Under the pieces are notes generated by a model. It ran no database searches. It was given only the letters and a program-made list of their open reading frames with translations, and was not told the origin of the DNA. From Oscillospiraceae bacterium (GTDB lineage: Bacteria > Bacillota > Clostridia > Oscillospirales > Oscillospiraceae): DNA of 64,000 nucleotides. The DNA is taken from contig SVMM01000012.1 of NCBI GenBank assembly GCA_015067435.1, positions 1 through 64,000 on the forward strand, written 5' to 3'. Position numbers and translations under genes: made by a program. Shown piece after piece: positions 22,859 through 31,469 of the stretch. Positions within the stretch are counted from its first letter, which is position 1, and every line of letters starts with the position of its first letter.

Positions 22859-24055
22859 ATGTCGAAAAAGGAAAACAGGTTCAAAGGGTATGGTATCGCC
22901 ACGCAGGCGATTCATACAGGCACCGATTATGACGCGGAGACCGGCGCGGTTCGCCGCCCGCTGCATATGGCGAACAGCTACAAGCTGCCGGACGATCTTT
23001 CACAGGTCAACTATTCGTCCACCGACCTTCTGATGTATTCCCGCAACGGGAACGCGAACCAACACTGGCTGGAGGAGAAAATCGCCGCGCTGCACGGCGC
23101 GGACGACGCCATCGTGCTCGCCAGCGGCGTCGGCGCGCTCCACGCACTGTTCTGGACGCTGCTGAAAAGCGGCGACCGCGTGGTCTATCCGAAGGTCAGC
23201 TACATGGCGGTCTATCGGATGTTCCACGAGCTGTTCAACCGCAAATTCGGCGTGGAGACGGTCATGGTGGATATGACGGATCTCGACGCTGTGCGAAAGG
23301 CCGTAACGCCGGGGACGCGGCTCGTCCACATCGAAACGCCGGACAATCCGACCGTGGGCGTGACGGATATCGCGGCGGTCGCCGAGATCGCGCACAAAAA
23401 CGGCGCGCTGCTGTCGGTGGACAACACCTTCGCCTCGCCGCTCAACCAAAAACCGCTGGAGCTTGGCGCGGATTTCGTGGTGGAGGCGCTGACGAAGTTC
23501 ATCAACGGCCACGGCGACGCGCAGGGAGGCGCAATCATCTCCAACGATCTTGAGACAATGGACCGCATCCGCTATGAGGCGCAGGTGAACGTCGGCGCGG
23601 TCATCAGCCCGTTCAATGCGTGGCAGATCTTCCGCGGCTCGGTCACGTTCCCGCTGCGGATGCGCCAGATCAACGCCTCGTCGCAGCAGATCGCCGAATG
23701 GCTGGAGCAGCGCGAAAACGTGACCTTTGTCTCCTATCCCGGACTTCCGAGCAATCCGGGACACGAGCTTGCCAAACGGCAGATGCGCGGCGGCTTCGGC
23801 GGCGTGATCTCCTTCGGCGTCGCAACAGACGACAAGACGGTGGAGCGGTTCTGCGCCGCGCTCAAGGTTGTGACCTTCGCCGTCTCGCTCGGTCACGACG
23901 AAAGCCTGATCTTCCCGCAGCCGAGCTATGACGAGCGGATCGACCTGTACCCCGAGCAGTTCCGCAAGGGCTTTATCCGATTCAGCGTAGGGCTGGAGGA
24001 GCCGGAGGACATCATCGCCGATCTCGATCAGGCGCTGCGCGCGGTGGGACTGTGA
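22859..24055 (+). CDS. Cys/Met-metabolism PLP enzyme (gamma-lyase / synthase-like)
   Basis: A 398-residue fold-type I enzyme with MYSRNGNANQHWLEEK in the PLP-phosphate region, LASGVGAL, and lysine in VEALTKFINGHGDAQGG. The EALTK and YSRNGNANQ variants depart from MccB and MetY, so it is a fourth distinct paralog in the window. Cystathionine or methionine gamma-lyase is the nearest guess. GGAAAGGAAG precedes the ATG, and it is followed 62 bases later by the HFCD flavoprotein. Confidence 0.83.
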   Translation: MSKKENRFKGYGIATQAIHTGTDYDAETGAVRRPLHMANSYKLPDDLSQVNYSSTDLLMYSRNGNANQHWLEEKIAALHGADDAIVLASGVGALHALFWTLLKSGDRVVYPKVSYMAVYRMFHELFNRKFGVETVMVDMTDLDAVRKAVTPGTRLVHIETPDNPTVGVTDIAAVAEIAHKNGALLSVDNTFASPLNQKPLELGADFVVEALTKFINGHGDAQGGAIISNDLETMDRIRYEAQVNVGAVISPFNAWQIFRGSVTFPLRMRQINASSQQIAEWLEQRENVTFVSYPGLPSNPGHELAKRQMRGGFGGVISFGVATDDKTVERFCAALKVVTFAVSLGHDESLIFPQPSYDERIDLYPEQFRKGFIRFSVGLEEPEDIIADLDQALRAVGL

Positions 24056-24117
24056 GCGGTAATTACCGGCCTGAACAAACAGAGCAATACCGGCAAGGGC
24101 AGAAAGGAAGAAGACAT

Positions 24118-24660
24118 ATGAAACGGATCATTCTTGGCGTGACCGGCGCCGCCTGTGCGCCGAAGGCGGTCGAGCTTGCGCGCAAGCTGACGGAGAACGG
24201 CTACGCGGTGGATGCGATCCTGTCGGTCCCGGCAGGCGCGTCGATTGTGCAGGAACTGGAAAAAGCGGCCGGGCGGACGGTCTATGCGCCGTCTTCCGGC
24301 GACGGCGGCCTTGACGAGGGCGATTACCTTGCGCTGGCGAACGATGCCGACCTCGCTGTGGTCGTTCCCGCGAGCGCCGCGGCAATTGCAAAGCTGTCGG
24401 CGGGTATCGCGGACGACCTGCTGACCGCGACGCTGCTTGCGCTGGAAGATGGTCCCGTGCTGCTCTGCCCCGGAATGGACGCCGCGACCTATCGCAACCC
24501 GATCACGCAGCGCAATCGCCGGGAGCTGGAAAACCTTGGCTATTACTTTGTCGCGCCGAAGCTGACCGAGTCGGGAAAGCTCGTGCTCGCGGAGGTCGAC
24601 AGGATCCTGGAAAAGGTGGGCGATATGCTCGATCCCGAATGCTGGGGCGCGTATATCTGA
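24118..24660 (+). CDS. HFCD-family flavoprotein (EpiD / PPC-decarboxylase / UbiX fold)
   Basis: A 180-residue flavoprotein. The N-terminal KRIILGVTGAACAPKAVELA is the phosphate-binding start of the HFCD fold; PASAAAIAKLSAGIADDLL replaces the usual PASANT motif, and CPGMDAATYRNP stands where PxMNxxMW occurs in peptidyl-cysteine decarboxylases. It binds FMN or prenyl-FMN by family. Its position beside cysteine/methionine enzymes fits oxidative decarboxylation of a C-terminal cysteine or a thiol compound, but altered motifs make the reaction uncertain. GAAAGGAAG precedes ATG 24118. Confidence 0.75.
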   Translation: MKRIILGVTGAACAPKAVELARKLTENGYAVDAILSVPAGASIVQELEKAAGRTVYAPSSGDGGLDEGDYLALANDADLAVVVPASAAAIAKLSAGIADDLLTATLLALEDGPVLLCPGMDAATYRNPITQRNRRELENLGYYFVAPKLTESGKLVLAEVDRILEKVGDMLDPECWGAYI

Positions 24661-24696
24661 GGAAAACAGGCGCGGCAGCCGGCAAGACGATATTGT

Positions 24697-24985
24697 CGTT
24701 CTGCTTCTGGTCGTTCTCCCCCAGTGGCAGGATGATCAGCTTCGACAAGAAGACGGAAATGAAAAACATCGCGACGATCGCAGTCCCGCCGACGATCAGG
24801 ACATAGCGGATCAGCGTATGCATGCTGCTGTCCGTCACCGTATTGTCCATAAATGCCACAAGGGTATAGCCGTCCTTCTGTACGACCCGGAACAGCAGTA
24901 AATCCCGCCGTCCGAAAGTCGGGCCGTTTTCCCGAATATCCTCCGCGATCCCGATCAGGTTCTCATCGCTGTAGATGCCTCTCAT
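24697..24985 (-). pseudogene. Internal fragment of a sensor histidine kinase
   Basis: The minus-strand frame covers the end of an extracytoplasmic sensor region, one transmembrane helix (LIRYVLIVGGTAIVAMFFIS) and the juxtamembrane PLGENDQKQ, which in intact kinases leads directly into the phospho-acceptor His box. The sequence leaves frame and homology just there, and the N-terminal part is missing where the integrase gene (stop 24990) abuts. It resembles the ectodomain plan of the kinase at 63432. Confidence 0.65.
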
Positions 24986-24989
24986 TCCG

Positions 24990-26165
24990 TTACGCGCTCT
25001 TATCCTCCACGCTCCCCGGAATGATGCCGGAGATCACGCGCGCCGCTTCGAGCTTGCGCTCCATCTGCGGATGGCAGTAGGTGCGCTCCAGAAAGGACGT
25101 GTCCCCGTGACCGGCGAGATCGGCGACCGTCTGTTTATCCACGCCGCCGTGGAGCAGGGTGGTCATATACAGGTGCCGGAGCGTGTGGAGATGGTATTCC
25201 TCGCTGAAACCGTGGCGGTCGTAGAACTTCCGCAGGTGCTTCGTGAACGTGTCGGGATGAATGAGCCGCCCGTGCTCGTCGGTGAAAAGATACTCGCTGA
25301 ACGGATAGCGGTTGCGCTCGGCCTCGCGGTTCTTGTGGATGAAGAACGCGCAGAGCAGCAGCGACATACCCTCGTCGAGAGCGATGACGCGGGCGCGCCC
25401 GTTCTTCGTCGTGCCCTCGACCACGCCGATGCCCGCGACGCTGCTGCGGGAGCGGCTGACGATCATCGACAGCTCGGCGACGCTCTCAAACGGGAAGTCG
25501 GACCACTTGAGCGCGCAAAGCTCGCCGCGGCGACAGCCCGTGCAGATCGCCAGCAGATAGAAGACCCTGTAATGCGGAGGTTCCTCCATGAGCGCCCGCA
25601 GGAAACGCGTTACCTCGTCGGGATCGGGAACGAACTGCTCCCGCGCCTTCGTGTCGGGCAGGTCGATCATGCGCGCGGGGTTCTTCTGGATGATCTCGTT
25701 GCGCTTCGCGTCGGAGAGCACGGCGGAAACAGCGGTGAGGTACTTCTGCACGGTCGCCTCCTGGACGGGCTTGCCGTGATGCGTCCGCTTCCGCAGCTCA
25801 ATGAGCATATTCTCCAGCGCGATGGGACGCAGCTTCGAGAGCGGGATCGAGCCGATGTACCGGAACGTGACCTCCAGCATCCGCGCGTACATCGCCAACG
25901 TGCTGGGCGCGTAATTTGCCTGCCGCTTGAGCCAGCTCCGGGCGAAATCCTCGAACGGTGTATCGGCGTCCTCGCCGAAGCCGTTCTTCACCAGCCGCTC
26001 GAAGTCCTCCGCCTCGTGCGCGACGTACTGTGCGATGGAGCGCGGGTGGACGCTCTCGGGGACGTGGATGGTTTTGGCGCGGGAGATCTTTTTGCCGTTC
26101 GCGCGGTACCCGTTGCTGACGGTGATCTTGTATTTGCGGGAATTGATTTTCTTGATGCTTGCCAT
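24990..26165 (-). CDS. Tyrosine recombinase / integrase
   Basis: A 391-residue integrase. The arm-type start is MASIKKINSRKYKITVSNGY, followed by a core-binding domain (FEDFARSWLKRQANY) and the catalytic domain with Arg in CTGCRRGELCALKW, His-x-x-Arg in HTLRHLYMTTLL, His in GHGDTSFLERTY and nucleophile Tyr in the same segment. AAAGGAG precedes ATG 26165. It is a diverged relative of the integrase at 4728-5903, with equal length and the same strand. Neighbours on both sides are broken genes, so its host element has decayed. Confidence 0.92.
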   Translation of the reverse strand: MASIKKINSRKYKITVSNGYRANGKKISRAKTIHVPESVHPRSIAQYVAHEAEDFERLVKNGFGEDADTPFEDFARSWLKRQANYAPSTLAMYARMLEVTFRYIGSIPLSKLRPIALENMLIELRKRTHHGKPVQEATVQKYLTAVSAVLSDAKRNEIIQKNPARMIDLPDTKAREQFVPDPDEVTRFLRALMEEPPHYRVFYLLAICTGCRRGELCALKWSDFPFESVAELSMIVSRSRSSVAGIGVVEGTTKNGRARVIALDEGMSLLLCAFFIHKNREAERNRYPFSEYLFTDEHGRLIHPDTFTKHLRKFYDRHGFSEEYHLHTLRHLYMTTLLHGGVDKQTVADLAGHGDTSFLERTYCHPQMERKLEAARVISGIIPGSVEDKSA

Positions 26166-26209
26166 ATCAAACTCCTTTGCATTAAAATTCGGGATATGAG
26201 CAGACCTTG

Positions 26210-26520
26210 TCACATGGACATGCTCATGCCGAAGCCGTGGTACTCCTCGAATTCTTCCTCTTCGGCAAGCCGCTGCTGCTCTTCCTCCTCGGCGCGAAGG
26301 CGCAGCTCTTCTTCCTCCGCCATTCGCTGCCTTTGCTCTTCCGCCTGCCGTCGTTCCTGCTCTTCGGCCTGACACTGCCGTTGCCGAAGCGCTCGGCGAT
26401 CAGGTCGGCGAGCTGCTGGTTGCCGCCGGAGTAGGAACCGCGCTCACGCATCAGCTCGACGAGCGCGCGCATCTCCGCCGGCATGAGAACCGTCGGTTCC
26501 TTCAGCGAGTCTTTCAGCAC
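26210..26520 (-). pseudogene. Frameshifted C-terminal fragment of a coiled-coil protein
   Basis: One minus-strand frame reads MPAEMRALVELMRERGSYSGG and LADLIAERFG; a single-base shift near 26390 leads into a long Glu/Gln/Arg repeat (AEEQERRQAEEQRQRMAEEE) ending EEYHGFGMSMSM. Together they look like the tail of one mobile-element protein of unknown type, upstream of the integrase on the same strand. Confidence 0.5.
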
Positions 26521-26528
26521 GCGCCATG

Positions 26529-26791
26529 TGCAGGTTTCTTTCGTCGGCTACCCAGTTTGGTGGTACACGCTGCCGCAGGTGATGTTCAGCTTCTTCGACG
26601 AGTACGACTTCACGGGCAAGACCATCGTGCCGTTTGTCACCCACTACGGCAGCAGGGACGGCGGAACCTTTAGAACCATTGCCGAGCTGGAGCCGGATGC
26701 TACCGTTCTGCAAGGGATCGCGGTGCATCAGAACGACGTTGCGAAATGTGAAAAGGATGTGCTGAAATGGCTGGACGGCTTGGGATATTGA
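26529..26791 (+). pseudogene. 5'-truncated flavodoxin gene
   Basis: Only the C-terminal half of a flavodoxin remains: FVGYPVWWYTLPQVMFSFF, GKTIVPFVTHYGSRDGG and the final helix KCEKDVLKWLDGL. The N-terminal FMN-phosphate loop is absent, replaced by unrelated sequence before about 26529. It is related in fold to the flavodoxin domain of the fusion protein at 2970-4535. Confidence 0.7.
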
Positions 26792-27429
26792 TCACCGCAT
26801 TGCTCGCGACTCTTGCGCTGGGCGTGACCGCTGCCTGCGCCGCGAGTGGTGATCGTACCATCGCGAAGCCGTCGACAACCGGAACGGTGACGGAAGGTAC
26901 GGAAACCTATCGCGGCTTTACCCTCGACAATGTGCTGCATTCGCCGCACGACGGGGACATTCACTACAACGTCTACATTCCCGCGAGCTACGACGGCAGC
27001 AGGCCCTATGCGGCTTTCTTCACACTGCCGGGCTACGAGGGGCTGTACTTTCAGGGCGTCGGCGTCAACCTCCGCGCGGAGGCGTTCGGGTTTGAGGCAC
27101 AGAAGTATGTCGAGGACATGATCGTCGTCGCGCCGCAGCTTTCGGATTGGGGCGAGGCCTCGGCAAACCAGACCATTGCGCTGGTCGGATACTTTTTGGA
27201 GCATTACCGTATCGACCCCGCGCGGGTCTACGCCAACGGCTATTCCGGCGGCGGGGAGACCATGTCGCTTGTTATGGCAAAGCGTCCCGAGTTGTTCGCG
27301 GCGTACCTGCACGTCAGCTCCCAGTGGGACGGCGCGTATGAGCCGGTGGTCGACGCACGGACGCCGGTGTACCTCTTTAGCAAGATTTTCGGCCTCCAGC
27401 TAATAAAAATCGGTCTCCAGCTAATATGA
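26767..27429 (+). pseudogene. 3'-truncated secreted esterase / alpha-beta hydrolase
   Basis: It starts with a signal peptide (LGILITALLATLALGVTAAC), then a PHB-depolymerase/esterase-like domain with VYIPASYDGSRPY, oxyanion region and nucleophile elbow YANGYSGGGETMSL. After about residue 204 (TPVYLFSK) homology stops and the frame reads through two copies of a short repeat to a stop, so the Asp and His of the triad are missing. It overlaps the flavodoxin remnant by 25 bases. Confidence 0.65.
27389..27426 (+). repeat. Two-copy 17-bp direct repeat at the esterase truncation point
   Basis: TCGGCCTCCAGCTAATA (27389-27405) and TCGGTCTCCAGCTAATA (27410-27426), one mismatch, 21-base period. It marks the break in the esterase gene. 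The AT-richer stretch from here to about 27620 has no gene I can recognise and may be the end of an insertion sequence. Confidence 0.5.
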
Positions 27430-27655
27430 AGTGAATCCCACTCAAAATCCTGCTATTACATTTGACTGCTGTTGACCACCGTTACCATATCAGAGGACAT
27501 GGTCTTGGTTAACATAATTTCAATCGGTAGACATAACAACCAAAAATCGTAATATAGTACCACAACTTCGTAATCTGGTGAATGTTCAGGCGCGGGGAAA
27601 ACGTCTAAAATGGTCCTGCATGATTCCAAAAACCGATTTTGGAGGAGACAAGACC

Positions 27656-30600
27656 ATGAAAAAGACACGTTTTCTCGCGCTGCTTTTATGCTTTGTCCTC
27701 GCGCTCGGCTTCCTGCCGCCGCATGCGCGGGCGGCGGACGACGTCGTTACCTTTGAGGCGGTGAAAACCACCGGGGACAGCCACGTCCAATTTACCGTGA
27801 CGATAACGGCGGTCGTCAACCGGACCGCAAAAAAGGCGGACGTCACCTTTACCCGCAGCAATTTTGCCTTCAAGGGCAAGGAGGACAAGGAATACCTGAA
27901 GGAGGAGTACCCTGACTCCTACAAGGCGTATCTTGCGTTCGGCTCTCAGAATTACGGGCACCTGACCGCCGATGTGGTGGAGGATAAGCTGGACTACGAT
28001 CAGGGCAACGTGAACTTCCGGCTGGAAAACTTTGTCTGGGACACCGCAAAGTTCCAATTGGAAAATCCCTTCGCCCCGAACGGATTTGTCGGACGGTTCA
28101 TCGTCATCAACAAATGGGAAAAGGTGACCGTCGGCGGACTCGGCAACGGTCATGTCGGCTTGGGCGAATCCGACGAGTACGGCTCCGCGCAATACTCCTT
28201 CAAGCGTGTCGAGAGCGCTCCGAGCGCGCCGCAGGGCAGGGAATACACGATCAAGCGCGACAATTTCAGCTTTCCCAACGCGAAAAGCTCCTTTGTATCC
28301 ACGTCCGCGCGGCCCCGCATCTTCGGCGGCAATTATTTTGAACCCGGCACCTACGGCGCGATGCTCGACGGCACCGCCTACAATAGCCTGACAGGCAGCG
28401 GCAAGGCGAGCCAGATCGCGGCGGTCAATGCGTTTCTGAGTCAGGGCTGGCGCGGCTCCTGCCTCGGCATGTCCGTTATGAGCGGCCTCCTCTTTGAGGA
28501 ACAGATCGCGCTGGACCGCTTCGGCAGCGTGTCTCAGGCGTTCGATCTGACCGCGCCCGTCAGCAACGAGTCGCTGATGCGCACGATCACATACTACCAG
28601 ATCGCGGACAATGAAACCCGGTACAAGGAATCCGAGCTTTCCGATCTGAGCGAGCAGGTGGCGCTAAAGCTCGTCAAGTCCCTGCAGGACGACCCGCAGA
28701 GCCCCGTGGTCGTCGGCTTCCGGCTTACCAGAGTCAGCGGCAGGGCGGAAGAACTCGTCTTGCGCGGTCACGCCGTGCTCGCGTTCAAGGTGGAGCAAAA
28801 GAACTCCGGGTACGACGTGAGCGTTTACGACCCAAACTATCCCAACGAGGCGCGGCACCTCTACATCGACGATATGCGCGAGGTCTCGTTCCCGGACTAC
28901 GCGAACCCCTATCTGCTGCGCGCCGATAAGGCGGAGGCCTTATTCAACGCCAATCTCTATTATCCCGCGCCCGCTTCGGGCGAGGCGGTCATCCACACAA
29001 ACGGAGACTTGGACGTCGAGGTCGCCGGCAGGAGCGCGTCGATCCGCGGCGAGCAGAAAACAGGCGACCTTCCCGTCGAGACGGGGGGAGAGTCCGGCGG
29101 CGGCGAGACCGTGATCTATGTTCCCGTACAAAGCGGGCAGTCCATCCGCGTGCGCTGCTCCGGCGGCACGAACGCGAGCGTGCAGACCGCCGATACCTTC
29201 GCGCTCATTACCGGCGGCGCGACCGAAGTGACGGTCAACGCCGACGGCAGCGTAACCGCCAAGACGAACGGCACGGCGGGCTCGCTCGCCGTCGCGTCGG
29301 ACAAGACAAGCGGCAATCTCTTCGGCACGACCGTCGAGACCAAGGCTCCCGAGGTCACGGTCACGCCGACGGGCAGCGGCGCGAACGTCACGACGAACGG
29401 CGGCACGGCGGATATCACCGTTTCGGGCAAGGACAACAGCGTCAAGTTTGAGAATGTCGATACCTCGAAGGGCGTGGACGTCAAGAACAGCGGCAACGAC
29501 TCCACGGTTTCCTCCGACGGACAGGAGATCGCCAAGGGCACCGCGAGCAGCAGCGGCGGCACGGCGCAGCCCGCGCAGCCGACGCAGCCCGCCGCCGACA
29601 AGCGGCAGATATCCAACGACGCGACACAGAAGGCAAGCGGCAACTCCTCGCAGATCGTGGATAATCGCAAAAACAGCGGCGGCACGATCGAGACCTTCCA
29701 CCGCAGACGCAGCGGCGCCAGATACAGCAGCTGGGCGGAGCAGGAGCTGGCGCTCGCGGACAACATGAACATCATTCCCGACGCGCTGATGACCAAGCTG
29801 ACCGGCAACATCACACGCAAGGAATTCGCCCAGCTCGTCTACAACACGGTGAAAGCCGCGACCGGCATGAGCGACGCGGACATGGCGAAGTACGCTGCGA
29901 AGCCCGGCAACGCTTACGACAGCCAGTACGCCGATCCTGCCGTCGCGTTCGCCTACGGCGTCGGCATCGTGAGCGGCTATGAGGATGGCTCGTTCCGCCC
30001 CGAGAACACGATCACGCGCGAGCAGGCGGCGAAGATGCTCGTCGTCATGGCGGAGCTGCTGGGCAAGATCACGAGCGAATCAGGCGCGAAGAAGTTTAAC
30101 GACGCGCCGAACAACTGGGCGCAGACGTATATCAATAAGATCAGCTCCGTCACGTCCCCCTACAGCGGCTCCCGCGTCATGGGCGGCGACGACAAGGGCA
30201 ACTTCTCCCCGACGGGGACGTTTACGACGGAGCAGGCGGTCGCGACGATGCTGCGCATGTTCGAGAGTGTCGTCGGTGAGAAGTCCGGCTACAGCGGCGG
30301 CGTCATCCAGTCGACGACACCGACAACCCCGACCACTCCGACCACACCGACGACCCCGACGCAGACAGGCACGACCGTGCCGACGGTCGCGGACAACGAC
30401 ATGACCGGCTTCGTGCCGAAGGATTGGAGCTGGGCCGCCGAGGGCGAGGGCTACGGGCGCAAATTCTTTACCTCCGGTAAGTACGTTCGCGACGACGGGC
30501 GCGCCGTGCTCTACATCGACAGCGGCGACAGCTACGACGGCTTTTCCTACCAGCTCTTCGTCATGGCGGGCGGCGCGAAGCAGGAGAATTACCAGGCATA

Positions 30601-30808
30601 TGACTTTAGCGGCGGCACGTCCTATTGCTGGGCGAGCAACAGCAGCGAGAGCAAGGCGGGTGACTCGAGCAACGGCTTGTTCTTCCACAGCCTCGGCAAC
30701 GGTTGCCTGATCCTCACAACGGACTGGCTCGACGAGATGTATCTTGCCTACGACCTCAGCTCCGGCGAGCCCGGGGACATCTTCTACCTCGTGCGCGAGA
30801 AGAAGTGA
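27656..30808 (+). CDS. Large secreted papain-like/SLH surface protein, paralog 1
   Basis: 1050 residues. Signal peptide 1-26 ends PPHARAAD. Residues 27-195 are a divergent beta-rich region. Residues 196-440 hold a papain-like core with GSCLGMSVMSGLLFEE (Cys269), RGHAVLAFKVE (His372) and YDVSVYDPN (Asp392/Asn394). Residues 445-640 are a Gly/Thr/Ser-rich beta region (TVNADGSVTAKTNGT). SLH-like sequence spans 700-870 (AFAYGVGIVSGYEDGSFRP). A Thr-Pro linker lies at 887-905 and a C-terminal domain at 913-1050 ends VREKK. ATG 27656 follows GGAGGAG. It is probably a wall-attached peptidase or acyltransferase; activity is inferred. Confidence 0.82.
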   Translation: MKKTRFLALLLCFVLALGFLPPHARAADDVVTFEAVKTTGDSHVQFTVTITAVVNRTAKKADVTFTRSNFAFKGKEDKEYLKEEYPDSYKAYLAFGSQNYGHLTADVVEDKLDYDQGNVNFRLENFVWDTAKFQLENPFAPNGFVGRFIVINKWEKVTVGGLGNGHVGLGESDEYGSAQYSFKRVESAPSAPQGREYTIKRDNFSFPNAKSSFVSTSARPRIFGGNYFEPGTYGAMLDGTAYNSLTGSGKASQIAAVNAFLSQGWRGSCLGMSVMSGLLFEEQIALDRFGSVSQAFDLTAPVSNESLMRTITYYQIADNETRYKESELSDLSEQVALKLVKSLQDDPQSPVVVGFRLTRVSGRAEELVLRGHAVLAFKVEQKNSGYDVSVYDPNYPNEARHLYIDDMREVSFPDYANPYLLRADKAEALFNANLYYPAPASGEAVIHTNGDLDVEVAGRSASIRGEQKTGDLPVETGGESGGGETVIYVPVQSGQSIRVRCSGGTNASVQTADTFALITGGATEVTVNADGSVTAKTNGTAGSLAVASDKTSGNLFGTTVETKAPEVTVTPTGSGANVTTNGGTADITVSGKDNSVKFENVDTSKGVDVKNSGNDSTVSSDGQEIAKGTASSSGGTAQPAQPTQPAADKRQISNDATQKASGNSSQIVDNRKNSGGTIETFHRRRSGARYSSWAEQELALADNMNIIPDALMTKLTGNITRKEFAQLVYNTVKAATGMSDADMAKYAAKPGNAYDSQYADPAVAFAYGVGIVSGYEDGSFRPENTITREQAAKMLVVMAELLGKITSESGAKKFNDAPNNWAQTYINKISSVTSPYSGSRVMGGDDKGNFSPTGTFTTEQAVATMLRMFESVVGEKSGYSGGVIQSTTPTTPTTPTTPTTPTQTGTTVPTVADNDMTGFVPKDWSWAAEGEGYGRKFFTSGKYVRDDGRAVLYIDSGDSYDGFSYQLFVMAGGAKQENYQAYDFSGGTSYCWASNSSESKAGDSSNGLFFHSLGNGCLILTTDWLDEMYLAYDLSSGEPGDIFYLVREKK

Positions 30809-30825
30809 GAAGGGAGGAGATCGCA

Positions 30826-31152
30826 ATGTATCTTTCCACAACGGACAGCATCGTGGGGCACAGGATCGTCCGAACGGTCGGCCCCGTCTGGGGCATCGGC
30901 GACGCCTATCATGACTCCGGCTATTATAAGAACAGCGACGGAAGCTCTTACCACAGAGACCGGTACAGCGCTATGGCGGAAGCGAACATGAGCATAAAGG
31001 AGGCGATGGAATCCCTTCTCGAATCCGTGCGGGAGGCGGGCGCCAACGGCGTGATCAACCTGACGCAGACTGCGCTGACGACGGGAAATACCGGATATGG
31101 AATACTGCAGTCCGTTTACATTCTGATGGGCACCGCCGTGGTGGTGGAGTAA
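30826..31152 (+). CDS. YbjQ-family (UPF0145) putative metal-binding protein
   Basis: A 108-residue protein of the YbjQ/heavy-metal-binding fold: MYLSTTDSIVGHRIV and TVGPVWGI near the start, an amphipathic helix SIKEAMESLLESVREAGANG, and the closing strand YILMGTAVVVE. It lacks a signal peptide. It starts 17 bases after paralog 1 behind GGGAGGAG and is followed by a second copy. YbjQ proteins form pentamers; their biochemical role is not settled. Confidence 0.82.
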   Translation: MYLSTTDSIVGHRIVRTVGPVWGIGDAYHDSGYYKNSDGSSYHRDRYSAMAEANMSIKEAMESLLESVREAGANGVINLTQTALTTGNTGYGILQSVYILMGTAVVVE

Positions 31153-31168
31153 AAAGGAGGAAAGCGGC

Positions 31169-31453
31169 ATGTATCTTTCAACGACCGAAAACATCCCGGG
31201 GCACCGCATCGTTCAGGTGGGCGGCCCGATCTGGGGCGTGGGCGCGTACAATGCCCGCGAAAAGCAGGCAACGACCACCCTGATGTACAGAGCCATTGAG
31301 CAGGCGGCGGATTCCCTGTGCGATTCGCTCAAGAAGAGCGGCTTCAACGGCGCGATCGGGCTGACGCAGATATCCGGGCTTGCCAACAGCGTCAACGGAT
31401 ATGCATATGACGGCTATTACGTGCTGATGGGCACCGCCGTGATGGTGGAATAA
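31169..31453 (+). CDS. YbjQ-family protein, second copy
   Basis: 94 residues, starting MYLSTTENIPGHRIVQ and ending YYVLMGTAVMVE, clearly paralogous to the preceding gene but lacking its Tyr/Ser insertion after WGIGD. AAAGGAGG precedes the ATG. Two adjacent copies could form a mixed oligomer. Both sit in the surface-protein array without a visible metal operon. Confidence 0.82.
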   Translation: MYLSTTENIPGHRIVQVGGPIWGVGAYNAREKQATTTLMYRAIEQAADSLCDSLKKSGFNGAIGLTQISGLANSVNGYAYDGYYVLMGTAVMVE

Positions 31454-31469
31454 AGGAGGAGGAAACGAC

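Noticed and set aside
27430-27655. Promoter for the surface-protein array
   Set aside because: TTGACC and TAATAT-like boxes occur but none has acceptable spacing, so I do not list one. The stretch has no gene I recognise.
30300-30372. ACCCCGAC/ACCACTCCG repeats as a possible CRISPR or regulatory repeat
   Set aside because: They encode the Thr-Pro linker of paralog 1 in frame, with no spacers; a low-complexity coding repeat.
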